A stretch of DNA of 64,000 nt from Hofstenia miamia (GCA_004352715.1 SCFE01000082.1:234808-298807), one strand, 5' to 3'; counted from the first letter of the stretch, positions 26,001-35,283 are shown. Notes: generated from the sequence alone by a model not told the origin. Program-made: numbers and translations.

Positions 26001-29000
26001 AGCTGAGTAGCAGCGGATGGAATGGCGGACTTGGTTGGAATGGAATTACACCGTTGGGAAATCTGCGAACTGTCTTTAAGATTCTGCTTCGAGCAAGCGT
26101 GCCCAGCTTGCTCTCTCTGGATATGATCGGGAATGCTACCTAAATACTAGCAATGAATAATTGTGTTAACCCTAGAGTTCTAATTAAGTTATATCTCTGT
26201 TATTACAATAACAACAATAGAAAAAAGAGAGTGAAAGTACTCATTACCCCGCTTGATGGAATCTGCCGGTAGTCGTATCTAAATTATACCACATTATCAG
26301 GCTCATCCGCGGCCTGGGTGATGATGTAACACTAGTCATAAAATATGTAGGGTATCTGAAATCTCCAAACATAGTAATTAAAATTGAACATAAATTTTAT
26401 TTCATTTAAAAGAACTGAAATTAATTGTTACAAATGCTTGCAGAAAAAATAGAGTTTTGCAATGCATTTTGGTTTTTCGATTCGAAACCAGATTATTGCA
26501 TTTTATCACCGTTTGTCCTATCGGCTTAAGTGATACTTTTAAGAGTTGATAGTCAGCTGAAAATGATATGAGATATCAAAACGTTATTTTCAAAGAAACA
26601 TTTGCGTTGCTAATAACCCTTGGTCAACAGCATTTGTTAACAAGAAGCTCTGGTAGGGTAATTCTATGAAATATAATGGTTTAATTTTCTAGAGATTTTA
26701 AACTAAATAAATTTCCTATTTAAACAAGAAATTCCTAATGAAGAAATACCAAAATTTAGACATAACTGACACAATTTGTTAGTAGATGCATTCCATTAAA
26801 CATGTGAAAGATGGATATGGGTCAATGAGATGAACAACGAGATGTTATGGGAGGTTTTCCCCATTTAATCGATTGAATTAAGTATATTACTTTCCATTCA
26901 TGTTGAAAGTTAGTAGTTAAAATGGAAGGAATGGGACAAGTTAGCGGCCATTATTAAGCATCATTCCAGTTAATGTAAGGTCAATTTTCGACATAGTCCA
27001 ATTCATAATGGGAAAGTAAATACACTTTTGCAAACCCTATTGTTACCCAATTTCGTCTTGCTAATAACTTAAATACCGGTACATCATCATATTTTGAAAT
27101 TAAGATAAATGAGACAAGGCAATCTATGCATTGAAAACTATATATTTTGATTGCGCTAATGTTGACGGATGCCGACATTTTTATTCAATTGAATAAACGA
27201 CTAAACTGAATGAAAGAAAACACAAATCATCGTCTGAATAAACATTGGAAAGGAGTCAATATATACATATGGATAAAATCACTTTTGACTAAAAATTTAA
27301 GTAGTAGTAGGAGTTGTGTCAGAAGAAAATGCAGTTAGCGAAATAAACAAAGAATATGCAAATTAATAAAAGAACCATTCAAGTGAAATTGCAAATGATG
27401 GATTGATATTTTAGAATAATGCCCTCCTTAAAATAATTTATATAATAAAAAGTATTAAATATTAAATAGATTAGTTTATAAACCATCGAAAAGGATTAAA
27501 TTTCACTTTTTTTCGAACAATATCACAAAATTAATATCTATTTTTTAAGTGGTTTAACTATAAACAACTTGACATATTTTCAAAAATCCTGTTAACCTTA
27601 AACAGCCTGGCGCATTTTTAAAGAATTTTTTCCAAGCCTATTAGTAAATTTGAAAATTTTGGGGTCTACTGGGAACATGCTTTAATGCAATGTTTCTGCT
27701 AAAGCGTGTTGCTGTGGCTATTGAAAAGATTAACAACTTTACTTCAAAAATTTCCAATTATTAATAAAGATATAAATCCTCTCATTTCTAATGTTCATGT
27801 ATTTATAAGGCTTTGATCCCATGAAAACAATAGATAACTTTGACGGTTTCTTGATGTGCGCACAAAATATCCCAAACCCATTGAGGCGTGCCATGCGCCA
27901 AGTCAGATATCGCGGAGCCGAAGGGACAGAGCTGGGTCGCGGAGTTAGAGCGAAAAAGAAAGAGGAGACTCTCCTCTATCATATGGTGCTTTCAGCTTTA
28001 ATACCGTTTGAGCTATAAGCGTTTAAAGAATATTTATTGGATTATGAATTTGTTTCAAAAAGCCTCAGGCTGTTTAAGGTTAAAGGATTTTTTGATTGTT
28101 TATAAAGTCAAATAATGTCCTTTATTGTTAATTTTAATTTCTCTCTATTATGAAAATCTCCCTATTATGAAAAATTTATTAAACATGATTTTTTTACATC
28201 TAGTACACTAACTGTAATTAAAGATGATAATTTCTCTCGATGTTCAAACGTCAAGAGCCGATGATAATTTGACTTACAACACAGTTCAGCCGATAGATAT
28301 TTTTGCCATAATCTGGCAACTGGATTAAGCTATCGACGTTATACCTGAGTTAATAATTACAACTCTATGCAAAATATGCAACTCTGAAGCAATGAAAAAA
28401 CAACGAAAAATGCAATAATGAATATGTATACATGCATATATAAAAAATTCAAAAAATTAAAAAAATCTCATTTTCTAGTTCGGGTACATGCAGTTATCTG
28501 ACGCGTAATTTTAAATTTGTCATTCAACTCTTCATGAGCTTTCCCTTACCCGGCTTTGTGCCTATTCGATTCGGCTCTCTCGTCTATGTACAATAAATCA
28601 CCGTAACCTATGGATCATTAATAACACATATAGGAGTAAAGCTATCTTTAAATTTTAGCAATTATTCTCAGATATGTTGACTTAATATTAATAGTTATAT
28701 GAAATATTTTATTTCAGAAGAATCCTATTTAGATGATAGAGGAACTAACAGAACTCCGCAAAACCGCAGACGACATCAAGGAGGCCATTGAAGCTAAAAG
28801 AAAAAACTTAATTGTTGCAGAAACACGTCTACAAGAAAGAAAAAACAGACCAAATGTCGAAAACTGCATCGATGTGGCAACCATCGCGCTTTCCTCAGAA
28901 ATTGTACAACTAAGACAATGTATATCCCAACTGCAGATTCATTTACAAAAAATAGAGGATCAGATAAAAGCTACTACTAGACTGCAGCTACTATTTGAAC

Positions 29001-29095
29001 AAGACATCAGTTCGAAAGTAAAAAGCTTAGAGATAGATGAGGAAATGGGAGTACCCATCAGAGAAAATTTAGAATTTTCATCAAAAAGACTTTAG
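10899..29095 (+). CDS. TEKT1: tektin-1, complete six-exon gene
   Basis: Tektins are coiled-coil filament proteins inside axonemal doublet microtubules of cilia and sperm flagella. Six exons (10899-11088, 12036-12201, 13640-13768, 14577-14714, 22180-22402, 28733-29095) join in phase to 1,209 nt, 402 residues plus stop, within the usual 390-450 residue range. The product is mostly heptad-like helix. Visible family blocks are an N-terminal MAK start, 'SAKYFLEKDFRDK' around residues 166-178 (vertebrate tektin-1 has SAKYNLEKDLKDK there), and the tektin nonapeptide at 321-329, here RPNVENCID instead of RPNVELCRD. Length and spacing match tektin-1 best among tektins. An in-frame TAA at 10887-10889 supports the start. 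Introns 4 (7.5 kb) and 5 (6.3 kb) are full of transposon relics, and intron 4 holds an antisense intronless gene. Poly(A) signal candidates lie at 29184 and 29273. Confidence 0.93.
12036..12201 (+). CDS. TEKT1: tektin-1 exon 2
   Basis: 166 nt. The acceptor is TTTAAG, an AAG rather than the usual CAG/TAG with a weak pyrimidine tract. It was chosen because an in-frame TAA lies just upstream and because the join (G plus AT) gives DKRLDQRL followed by YWETE, matching the family 'KRLEQRLEEVRFWKKE'. The donor is AG|GTAAAT. Confidence 0.85.
13441..13560 (+). mobile_element. short LINE reverse-transcriptase fragment in intron 2
   Basis: 13453-13500 translates to FKDLGVHISKDLKW, the 'FKDLGVxxxxxLxW' block after the RT palm of APE-type LINEs. 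The same block occurs in the LINE at 6085-6130. Only about 100 bases are recognisable. It belongs to the intron, not to tektin. Confidence 0.55.
13640..13768 (+). CDS. TEKT1: tektin-1 exon 3
   Basis: 129 nt. The acceptor is TGAATTTAG|G. The product reads MQRTGIELTHDELN, like the family 'EKRIGIDLVHDTVE'. The donor is ATCAG|GTTTTT, a weak 5' splice site. The join AG+G gives arginine and restores the frame into exon 4. Confidence 0.88.
14577..14714 (+). CDS. TEKT1: tektin-1 exon 4
   Basis: 138 nt. The acceptor is ACATTTAG|G and the donor CGGC|GTAAGT. It encodes KCRSAKYFLEKDFRDK, the clearest tektin-1 block of the gene, and ends in PNSA (family 'PNSV'). Confidence 0.9.
15241..16800 (-). pseudogene. 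broken member of a multicopy transposon-associated gene family
   Basis: Read from 16800 down, the order is: a cysteine-pair segment DPDSFCYMCAKF (about 16775-16730); a frame change; LPFCKNKSHNDGDRYFC (about 16590-16535); a serine-rich linker; a helix EFNDFCRELQLSKRQ (16330-16290); a break at 16251-16173; DDWCLFIDASCASLKAALM with a CFYCEFD pair; a single in-frame TAA at 15712-15714; then GVFTGPDIRKLM and HEERLYQEMSAVEQRF to 15370. This order matches a large family of near-identical proteins of unknown function scattered through invertebrate genomes ('WRLFIDSS', 'FLCEWDSR', 'HIKLGLMK', 'GPQIRxLM', 'DEHGERFHQ'), which I recall but cannot search. At the break, CAG|GTATGA could be a real splice donor. 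An AATAAA (minus) lies at 15256-15251. With a stop, a frameshift and a C-terminal deletion, I call it a pseudogene in tektin-1 intron 4. Confidence 0.7.
16801..18259. other. intron 4 noncoding sequence
   Basis: AT-rich. Apart from the dispersed repeat copy at 17270-17400 nothing was recognised. Confidence 0.45.
17270..17400. repeat. dispersed repeat, copy 1 (copy 2 at 20561-20689)
   Basis: Starts AGCTTAGAAACATCTGAA and ends CACAATCAT. The copy 3.3 kb away in the same orientation has the same ends with substitutions and small indels. Both are inside tektin-1 intron 4, on either side of the flavoprotein gene. Confidence 0.8.
18260..18285. repeat. (TA)n microsatellite
   Basis: About 13 TA units, directly beside the left end of the next repeat. 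Confidence 0.9.
18286..18655. mobile_element. possible MITE with GGAAACGRGTC ends
   Basis: The left end has GGCCTGGAAACGAGTC followed by GACCCAACCCAAACCGACCC. The right end has GACCCGTTTCCACC, preceded by CCCAACCCGACCC. The TGGAAACGRGTC core is inverted between the two ends and the interior is noncoding. I could not define a target duplication, so the limits are approximate. Confidence 0.4.
18736..19398 (-). CDS. NAD(P)H-dependent FMN reductase-like flavoprotein, intronless
   Basis: A single uninterrupted 220-codon frame runs from ATG at 19398 to stop at 18736. The fold is that of the flavodoxin-like NADPH-dependent FMN reductase family: a beta strand ending in LGSAR (12-16), the FMN-phosphate loop; a hydrophobic strand CILFIVPEYGGSLPGSLKNFLD (85-106), the family signature 'PEYNxSxPGxLKNxxD' that stacks on the flavin; and GGVGCSQHLKDI (128-139), matching the 'GGxxxxxxLR' helix. 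Family members are cytosolic enzymes reducing flavin, quinones or azo dyes with NAD(P)H; the substrate here is unknown. It has no signal peptide or membrane segment. It lies antisense in tektin-1 intron 4, and its base composition is less AT-rich than the surroundings. It could be a retrocopy, an old single-exon gene, or a horizontally acquired gene. Confidence 0.85.
   Translation of the reverse strand: MASTKINLCVVLGSARTVRQLDRVYAPIRVLLNQMKLFDSIEEIDIRDVCNDMLADYSVFQMDFFEMDLPEDYNKVTEQISNSDCILFIVPEYGGSLPGSLKNFLDIAGSSAFNCKPAVGITYSDIDGGVGCSQHLKDIILSCQAFTIPSWVNITFYNEFVDQKRRFIETKRNIETLQLIEVACKNLHWYATACKEMKAKNGLPPSFLQTRVKQLSSERT
19399..20560. other. 5' flank of the flavoprotein gene and intron sequence
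   Basis: Upstream of the minus-strand ATG. At 19570-19583 is TCGCTAGATGGCGT, which resembles the core of a CTCF/YY1-type site. A GC-richer piece at about 19750-19830 (GGTCGGGAGGGGC) is unexplained. No other exon was recognised. Confidence 0.35.
20561..20689. repeat. dispersed repeat, copy 2
   Basis: Partner of 17270-17400, in the same orientation and diverged by substitutions and small indels. Confidence 0.8.
20690..21474. other. intron 4 noncoding sequence
   Basis: Nothing recognised. Confidence 0.45.
21475..21719. mobile_element. probable short MITE with GGCATAGATC ends
   Basis: The left end carries TAGTGCT then GGGGCATAGATC and, 15 bases on, GAGGGGG. The right end is CCCCCC then GGATCTATGCCAGTACTG. 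The inverted ends match (CAGTACT..GGCATAGATC) apart from a short insertion at left. No target duplication was found. Confidence 0.4.
22180..22402 (+). CDS. TEKT1: tektin-1 exon 5
   Basis: 223 nt. The acceptor is TTGCTTTAG|T and the donor AAACAT|GTAAGT. The join GC+T gives alanine. It encodes 'SDSEKQRHNAVHLRS' (family 'EKADKQRNNSLMLKA') and the following helix ending KSEAQLKH in phase 0. Confidence 0.92.
22831..23069. repeat. two-copy tandem repeat, about 121-bp unit
   Basis: Unit 1 (22831-22951) starts AATGAGTCCTTCATTTA and unit 2 (22952-23069) starts AATGAATCCTTCATTTA. Both contain AAAAATAT.TGCTTAATTATAAT and end in TTTTCAAAACTAATTTTG. They are diverged by about a dozen substitutions. Confidence 0.88.
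23070..24995. other. intron 5 noncoding sequence
   Basis: 23479-23832 has a 117-codon frame on the plus strand and a 67-codon frame on the minus strand over a locally GC-richer segment. Neither shows a domain I can name. It may be an old repeat. Confidence 0.35.
24996..26331 (+). mobile_element. probable solo LTR (about 1.34 kb) with 4-bp target duplication
   Basis: A block visibly less AT-rich than its surroundings starts TGTAGCATAATC and ends GATGATGTAACA, i.e. TG...CA. The reverse complement of the end, TGTTACATCATC, matches the start at 9 of 12 positions. CTAG flanks both sides (24992-24995 and 26332-26335). These are the marks of an LTR with a 4-bp duplication, as in Ty3/gypsy-like elements. 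An AATAAA at 25978-25983 would suit the U3-R part of a plus-oriented LTR. No second LTR, gag or pol is seen, so it is a solo LTR inside tektin-1 intron 5. An 87-codon frame at 25022-25285 is not a known protein. Confidence 0.5.
26332..27591. other. intron 5 noncoding sequence
   Basis: AT-rich, nothing recognised. Confidence 0.45.
27592..28083. mobile_element. piggyBac-type MITE with TTAA target duplication
   Basis: TTAA (27592-27595) is followed by CCTTAAACAGCCTGGCGC. The right end reads GCCTCAGGCTGTTTAAGG followed by TTAA (28080-28083). The first 14 bases of the two ends are perfect inverted repeats starting with CC, and the target is TTAA; both are hallmarks of piggyBac elements. The 484-bp body has a GC-rich core (27880-27960) and no transposase. 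The 65-codon frame inside it is not a gene. Confidence 0.8.
28733..29095 (+). CDS. TEKT1: tektin-1 exon 6 (last coding exon)
   Basis: 363 nt, residues 283-402 plus stop. It contains the tektin nonapeptide RPNVENCID and a C-terminal coiled coil ending EFSSKRL. The acceptor used is CTATTTAG|ATG at 28732, which continues phase 0 with no gap against tektin-1. A stronger-looking acceptor, ATTTCAG at 28717, would insert 15 nt containing an in-frame TAG. Confidence 0.9.
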   Translation: MIEELTELRKTADDIKEAIEAKRKNLIVAETRLQERKNRPNVENCIDVATIALSSEIVQLRQCISQLQIHLQKIEDQIKATTRLQLLFEQDISSKVKSLEIDEEMGVPIRENLEFSSKRL

Positions 29096-29183
29096 GAGGA
29101 TGTTGTCAATAGATAGTTAGATTATCTCAATTTAGTATCAGTTAATTGAATTTAATGAAAAAATTGTGTAGTGTAAAAATGCA

Positions 29184-29278
29184 AATAAATCTAGTTTAGT
29201 ACATTTTTTAGAAACTTTCGCATATACTGTACTATGATTTTATTATGCACCAAAATTACTAAGAAAAATTTCAATAAA
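29184..29278 (+). terminator. candidate poly(A) signals of tektin-1
   Basis: AATAAA occurs at 29184-29189 and 29273-29278, 89 and 178 nt after the stop codon. Either could serve 3' end formation. In AT-rich DNA the hexamer is common, so this is positional support only. Confidence 0.45.
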
Positions 29279-29330
29279 AATATGCAAAATTTATAAGTTT
29301 ATTTTGCATTAGTTTTAACTGCCACAATTT

Positions 29331-30021
29331 TGCTCAATTGAAACCATTATTTTTCTTAAACATACTATTTATAAAGATCCTAACACATACAGTAATTTCA
29401 AAGACTGCCTTAATTGAAAATTGCCTTGATATTTTCAATTTCCGTAATAATAAGTAACAATGAAGTACTTACTCTGAATAAAGAGGAGCAATAATATATT
29501 TTGAAAAGGTAGTGCATAAATAAGTGTCACTGACTAAATTCATAATATGAGTTTATTGTTTACTTGAGGATGTATCATGACTATGATACTGCAAGTAACG
29601 TGATTTGATGAAATCGCCTTAAAAACAAATTTTATCAACAACACTTTAGTACATCAGGTGGGGGTGGATCTATCAAAAAATGGGCGTTGAAAACTTCGGT
29701 TTGGTTTGGACTGAGTTGGGCAAGTTTTTGATGAAAATGGTTTGGGTAGGGTTGGGTCAGAAAAATATGACACACTTGCAGTTCTTTATTACATTAATAC
29801 AATTTAGTGTATCAATGCTTTAGAAATGCAATTGTCTAAATATCCAAAAATTGATAAACAAATTTTGATTGATGTACATTTACATAAAATCGGAATATGG
29901 AGTTTCCGTGTAGAGCGCGGTATGCCTAAAATCAATAATTTGAATATAAAAATCTGCATATAGAAATGCTCAATTGAAACCATTATTTTTCTTAAACGTA
30001 CTATCTATAAAGATCCTAACA
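29331..30021. repeat. repeat module between 55-bp direct repeats
   Basis: 29331-29385 and 29967-30021 are direct repeats of about 55 bp (TGCTCAATTGAAACCATTAT..., with two substitutions). Between them, 29405-29963 is a module with a second copy at 33377-33935. The module includes the GGTTTGG...GGGTTGGGTC segment (29698-29760), similar in style to the repeat at 18286-18655. No open frame of note. Confidence 0.8.
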
Positions 30022-30282
30022 TGAAATTTCAACTTGTTACAGAAAAATTTTAACCATAAAAATGCCTTTTCAGATAGAAAGAAACTAAGAAAATCATCAG
30101 ACTCTTAAAACAGATAATTGTCACAACGTTTGAAAATCATGAGTTGTAGTGAACAAAAATTACCTGTTTTGAGAATATTTTCCTAGGTTGACAATTACCT
30201 GCTGTAAGAAAATTATTAATTCTTAAATTGTTGTTTGTCCATTTTGAAATAAAAGTTATTTAGTTACTAACAAGAAAGTATT

Positions 30283-31087
30283 TTAACTCTAAACTTACTG
30301 AGTTACAAAATGTCAATAACGCACTGAGGGGCGATTCAGCCCCCTTTTTGTTTCGAAACTATTAAAGATGAGTAATGAGCTTTGGCACAGTGAAACATAC
30401 AATTTCGAACTACATCATTGCCAATTTTCAAAAAAATATATTCTTTGGTTGTGATTTTATATAGAAAATGAAGTTGTGACGTCAAATATTTTTGGAAAAA
30501 ATAAAGGTGAAAAAAACATACGTGAATTGAGCATTTAAAATAGAAGGAAGCAGTTTATTTAGCTCATATTCTTTTTAGTTATTATCAAAGATTTACTCTA
30601 ACAGGAAACAAAAAAACGTTCAAAGTCAGCCAGTATTACGTAATCACGGGAGCCATTTTTGTAATGCTTAATAAACTGAAATTTGTAAAAATGAATGAAT
30701 AAATTAGCAATAAAGTCAATGAATAATGTTTATTTATGTTTCAAATATCAAATACGCAACATAATATATATTAAGGTCACTTTCAATGTCAGCGTTGAAA
30801 AAAATTATAAAATAAAAAATTAAAAAAATTGCATAGCGAACAAACCACCTCGCCTAACGCCAAGGGTTGCCATTTTTCAGCCTGGGTTCAGCATCAATGC
30901 CTGACCTTTAACAATGATGACTCAATCAAATTAATTGCATAAATATATCTATATCTATCAAAATAGTGACTATGTTAAATGCATATTGCACCAAAAAACT
31001 TTGGAAGTCAGAACTAATAATAATCTAAAAAACTAATTTCAAGCAATGTTATTAACAAAAAACGCCCCTCAGTGCGTTTAGTGTTAA
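30283..31087. mobile_element. second TTAA-flanked MITE (piggyBac-like)
   Basis: TTAA (30283-30286) is followed by CTCTAAACTTACTGAG. The right end is the complement of CACTAAACGCACTGAG followed by TTAA (31084-31087), so 13 of 16 terminal bases are inverted repeats. The motif AACGCACTGAGGGGCG also occurs near the left end (30318-30335) and at the right end in inverse (about 31058-31073). The body is about 797 bp with no transposase frame. Confidence 0.65.
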
Positions 31088-33376
31088 ATATGTAGAATTG
31101 AAAGAGCCTTACTGCACGAAGCTAGGAGCCACATTTTAAATAACTTTGAAAATTTGAGAGAGAGACTCGAAGACTCCTACCGTAAAAAATATAAAGAGGA
31201 TGAATTCAATGAACCAGAAAATAGATAAAACTAAATTTAATCAGTCTTAGATCACTGATGATAGCAGATCAACATAACATGTTTCCCCACAATTCGTAGG
31301 CGTTCCAATTCAGAGCAAAATTCGAGATATTTTTTTTTGCCTTTGCCGTGAAAATTCCTCAGACCCTCTTTCAACTTTTATTGTTTTACTGTCTAGTTAC
31401 TCTTTCTGTGCAGATATTCTTAAAAATATATGCGTATCTTTTGGATCACTCTGTAGATAAAAATAATTTCTTCTATAGGAGTTGTAAATATTTCTTGATC
31501 AATCTAAGAAAATATAAAAATTTCAGTTTTCAAAATATAAACAATTTCATCAATTTAGGAAAATGATTAATATTATTTTATTATAATACGCGTATCAATG
31601 CGATAATTAGCTATGTGTAAGAGACATCATAATAGTTCCGTAATTTAAAATTCACTAAAATTTCAAAGAACTTTTTGAAATGAAATAGATAATGGCGTCA
31701 CATAAAATAAAGTCATTCTGTTAGCGACTCTAGTTTGGATGTTTTACATCAACCAGTTTTCAAAATTTTTATATATAGCTAGCAAAGTTTTAAAAGCAAA
31801 ATATCACACCAGCATTCTTACTAAATAGGGAAATACCTGGTAAAGGGTTCTTAAAATTTTTGAATGATCAACAATTGAGAAAGATTTCGACCAAAATACA
31901 TACAAAATGCTACTAAGCTGTTTTAAATACAGTGCATTACATATAGAAGCATCTTTGAATTTCCATCTTGTAAGATAATCACCTCAATGAACTTTCAATT
32001 TTTTTGAAGCAAGTTGAAAGTTGTTTGTAATGATATAGAAAAACCAAATTTGCAAAAAATCATTAAACACTGTTTTATTAAATACTGTATAGATTATTCC
32101 CTGGTATTCACAAAGAAACTAATTTTAAGTATTTTAAGAAAATAATTAAAACAAAATTATCACCCAAAGAAAAACTCATTTGGATACTCAACGCAAAAAA
32201 TTTGTAACTAAGAAATATAAGTTTGCAAGGAAGTGGAAACAAAGAAAAGTAAAATTGACTTTTAAACGTTCATACGAGTGTGTATACTTTTTGTAATTTT
32301 TAAGCGTTAAAATATATTGTTATTATTATATATTTCAAAAAGTTCAATGGAATATATCATACATAAAATGGCAAATATATCGAGTTAACCACAAATTAAG
32401 CCGTTCCAATTAAATTTGATGCATCATTATTCAAGCGGATTGAATAAATCTCAACAAAAAAGAGATAGCAGTGAATGACATCATCGTAGCCGGGCCAATC
32501 AAATTCAATGTATATATTTTATGCCATTTTTTCAGAATGGTTTGTGCTGATCACTAAGCCCTCCAATTGTTTGGTAAGTTCTTCTTAAATAGTGCAAAAA
32601 TTCAAAATATTGAATATTTATTGGCTAAAATTATCGAAATTAACAAATATTTTTACCAATTAAAATGATGATAAATAGAGTGTCACCCATAATTGGATTT
32701 AATAGTTGCATAAGAATAAGAAGTAATTATTGTTAGTTCCAATTAGAAGTAGTTGTTAGCTTTGGAAAACGTTTAGAGAGTGTTTGATCACTGCTGGAAT
32801 TAGATAGAAGCTTTGATCTCATTAAAAAAGCAGAAGAATAACTTTGTTTAGCGCAGTATGGGGGTGCAGACTCATTTCTAAACTTTACTCCTGCAAATAG
32901 ACTAAATCCATTCATTGCATTTAAAGCGACATTTAAAAATCAATGCCACGTTTTAAATTACTACTTGTAGCTTTCTCAATATATCTAGTTACATAAATAA
33001 ATTATGTACAAAAGCAAATAAAATATTCATCAATGATATATGAATAATGATTATCGAGGCATATGCAAAAACAACATATTTAACATAAACAAGAGAAATA
33101 TCTTCTCGCTTGCTAAAGCATATTCAATTGACACCCTAAATTTATGATTTGATTTTATGAATTGAAATACAATGTTTATATGTGTCTGCATTGGTATGAA
33201 AATTACAAATTAAGATATCAATTACATTTGGTGATATGGCCTACATTTGCAAGCACCAGAAATAATATAATCAAAGTAGTCTAATGGTTTTTGTGTAAAT
33301 ATGTGAATGTGTACAATACGTACATGGGGTTTGAGCAGATAAAAAAATTAGAGAGTTGTTTAAAATTGAGAAAAGC
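31088..33376. other. AT-rich noncoding stretch
   Basis: Frames at 31348-31566 (+) and 32733-32915 (-) have no recognisable domain. No repeat boundary was seen. Confidence 0.45.
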
Positions 33377-33935
33377 CTGCTTTAATTGAAAATGGTCTTG
33401 ATATTTTCAATTTCCGTAATAATAAGTAACAATGAAGTACTTACTCTGAATAAAGAGGAGCAATAATATATTTTGAAAAGGTAGTGCATAAATAAGTGTC
33501 ACTGACTAAATTCATAATATGAGTTTATTGTTTACTTGAGGATGTATCATGACTATGATACTGCAAGTAACGTGATTTGATGAAATCGCCTTAAAAACAA
33601 ATTTTATCAACAACACTTTAGTACATCAGGTGGGGGTGGATCTATCAAAAAATGGGCGTTGAAAACTTCGGTTTGGTTTGGACTGAGTTGGGCAAGTTTT
33701 TGATGAAAATGGTTTGGGTAGGGTTGGGTCAGAAAAATATGACACACTTGCAGTCCTTTATTACATTAATACAATTTAGTGTATCAATGCTTTAGAAATG
33801 CAATTGTCTAAATATCCAAAAATTGATAAACAAATGTTGATTGATGTACATTTACATAAAATCGGAATATGGAGTTTCCGTGTAGAGCACGGTATGCCTA
33901 AAATCAATACTTTGAATGTAAGAATCTGCATATAA
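33377..33935. repeat. second copy of the 0.55-kb repeat module
   Basis: Collinear with 29405-29963 at a constant offset of 3,972 bases from start to end, so there is no net indel, with only scattered substitutions. It lacks the 55-bp flanking direct repeats of the first copy. Confidence 0.88.
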
Positions 33936-35176
33936 AATTGCTTGCAACTTGAAAAGTTTAAGTATTTATAAAATGATTGTGAATCGAACCATTTGTGTTT
34001 TCAACAGTAACTTAGTGGAATGATGAAAACATTGTAGGATAAAATAATTAAATAGAGTTTATTTGAAGGAGTGAAAAGCTGTCAATCAATAAAAGCGCAG
34101 CGTTTGTTTTCTATGAAGATCAGTATCATTGAAATTTTGAAATGGCAATTGATTGATGCCTAAGAATAATAATTCCAAAAAATTGATTAAATATTGCAAT
34201 TGTGATGTTGTGTTAGATAAATTATTCAGAAGCAGTGGGGAGGAATCTTGCTTGTTTAGCCCACTTAGATGCCACCATTAGATTCAGGATTAGGCGTGCA
34301 TTCATTTATTCATTAAATATGCAGGTATCGTCTCATACCACTATAATTTCGGCTTTCATCATTGCGTGCTTAAATAAGAATTACCAGAAGCAATGTGAGC
34401 AAAGTGTCATACTCAAATCTCAATAATAAATCCTCTGAATTGACAATTGAATGTATGGATTATATAGCATGTATATGTAAATTAGCTAAGGCAATGCGGA
34501 TAGAGAGGCGTCAACCTCAAAATTTTGCAATTAGTACTGATGTAAAGACAAAATTAATAAATTAAATCAATTTTATAATGTAACAATCACTAGATGTGGA
34601 ATTTCATTCATGAGTAACAGGAGCCACCCCCCCCCATCTTAATACTATTGTATATATAATTAAGTACACTCTCAATTCGTATTAAAAAATAAAACAGCAA
34701 AGACATTTAATTTTAAATAAATTCGGTTCCTTTTACTTATAGGTGCAGAAGTTTGACAATATAAGTGCATTCAATTTTGATAATTATAATAATAATGAGA
34801 ACTAAGCTTTGTGCCACAGTTTAAAATTGGTTATCTTTCTCTTTTAAATAATCACTAAGTGAATGAATAATGTACATTGCAAGAGTTGAAATCAATCATG
34901 TGTAATGAACGACTGCAAGTTAAGGTTTACCAATAAGAAATTCGCTATTTCTCATGTGACAGATTTTATACAGTGACTGGTGGAGGTTCAGATAAATAAT
35001 AAGCAGTGCTAAATTCCTAAGTAAGTTTCAAAAAAGAGCTTTTGTAATCCCAATTGGATTATTTGCGAAAAATTTAGGATGACAGTCGGTATGATATGGT
35101 AAGTGATATTGCTCTTAACTACTTTAGAAATTCAATAACAATATGAATTGCTATAAATACTTTTTGAGCATTAAAG
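33936..35176. other. AT-rich noncoding stretch
   Basis: A run of C at about 34626-34635; nothing else recognised. Confidence 0.45.
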
Positions 35177-35246
35177 NNNNNNNNNNNNNNNNNNNNNNNN
35201 NNNNNNNNNNNNNNNNNNNNNNNNNNNNNNNNNNNNNNNNNNNNNN

Positions 35247-35278
<32 letters not shown>
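35177..35278. other. assembly gap (70 N) followed by (TA)n
   Basis: N from 35177 to 35246, then about 15 TA units. Just after it, GGGGATA...TATCCCC (35286-35317) can form a small hairpin. Confidence 0.95.

Positions 35279-35283
<5 letters not shown>

Noticed and set aside
27821-28018. 65-codon frame with a GC-rich arginine-rich part
   Set aside because: Lies wholly inside the piggyBac-type MITE and matches no protein.
28718-28732. Upstream acceptor as the true start of the last tektin exon
   Set aside because: It would place an in-frame TAG right after four codons, while the acceptor 15 nt downstream continues the tektin alignment without a gap.
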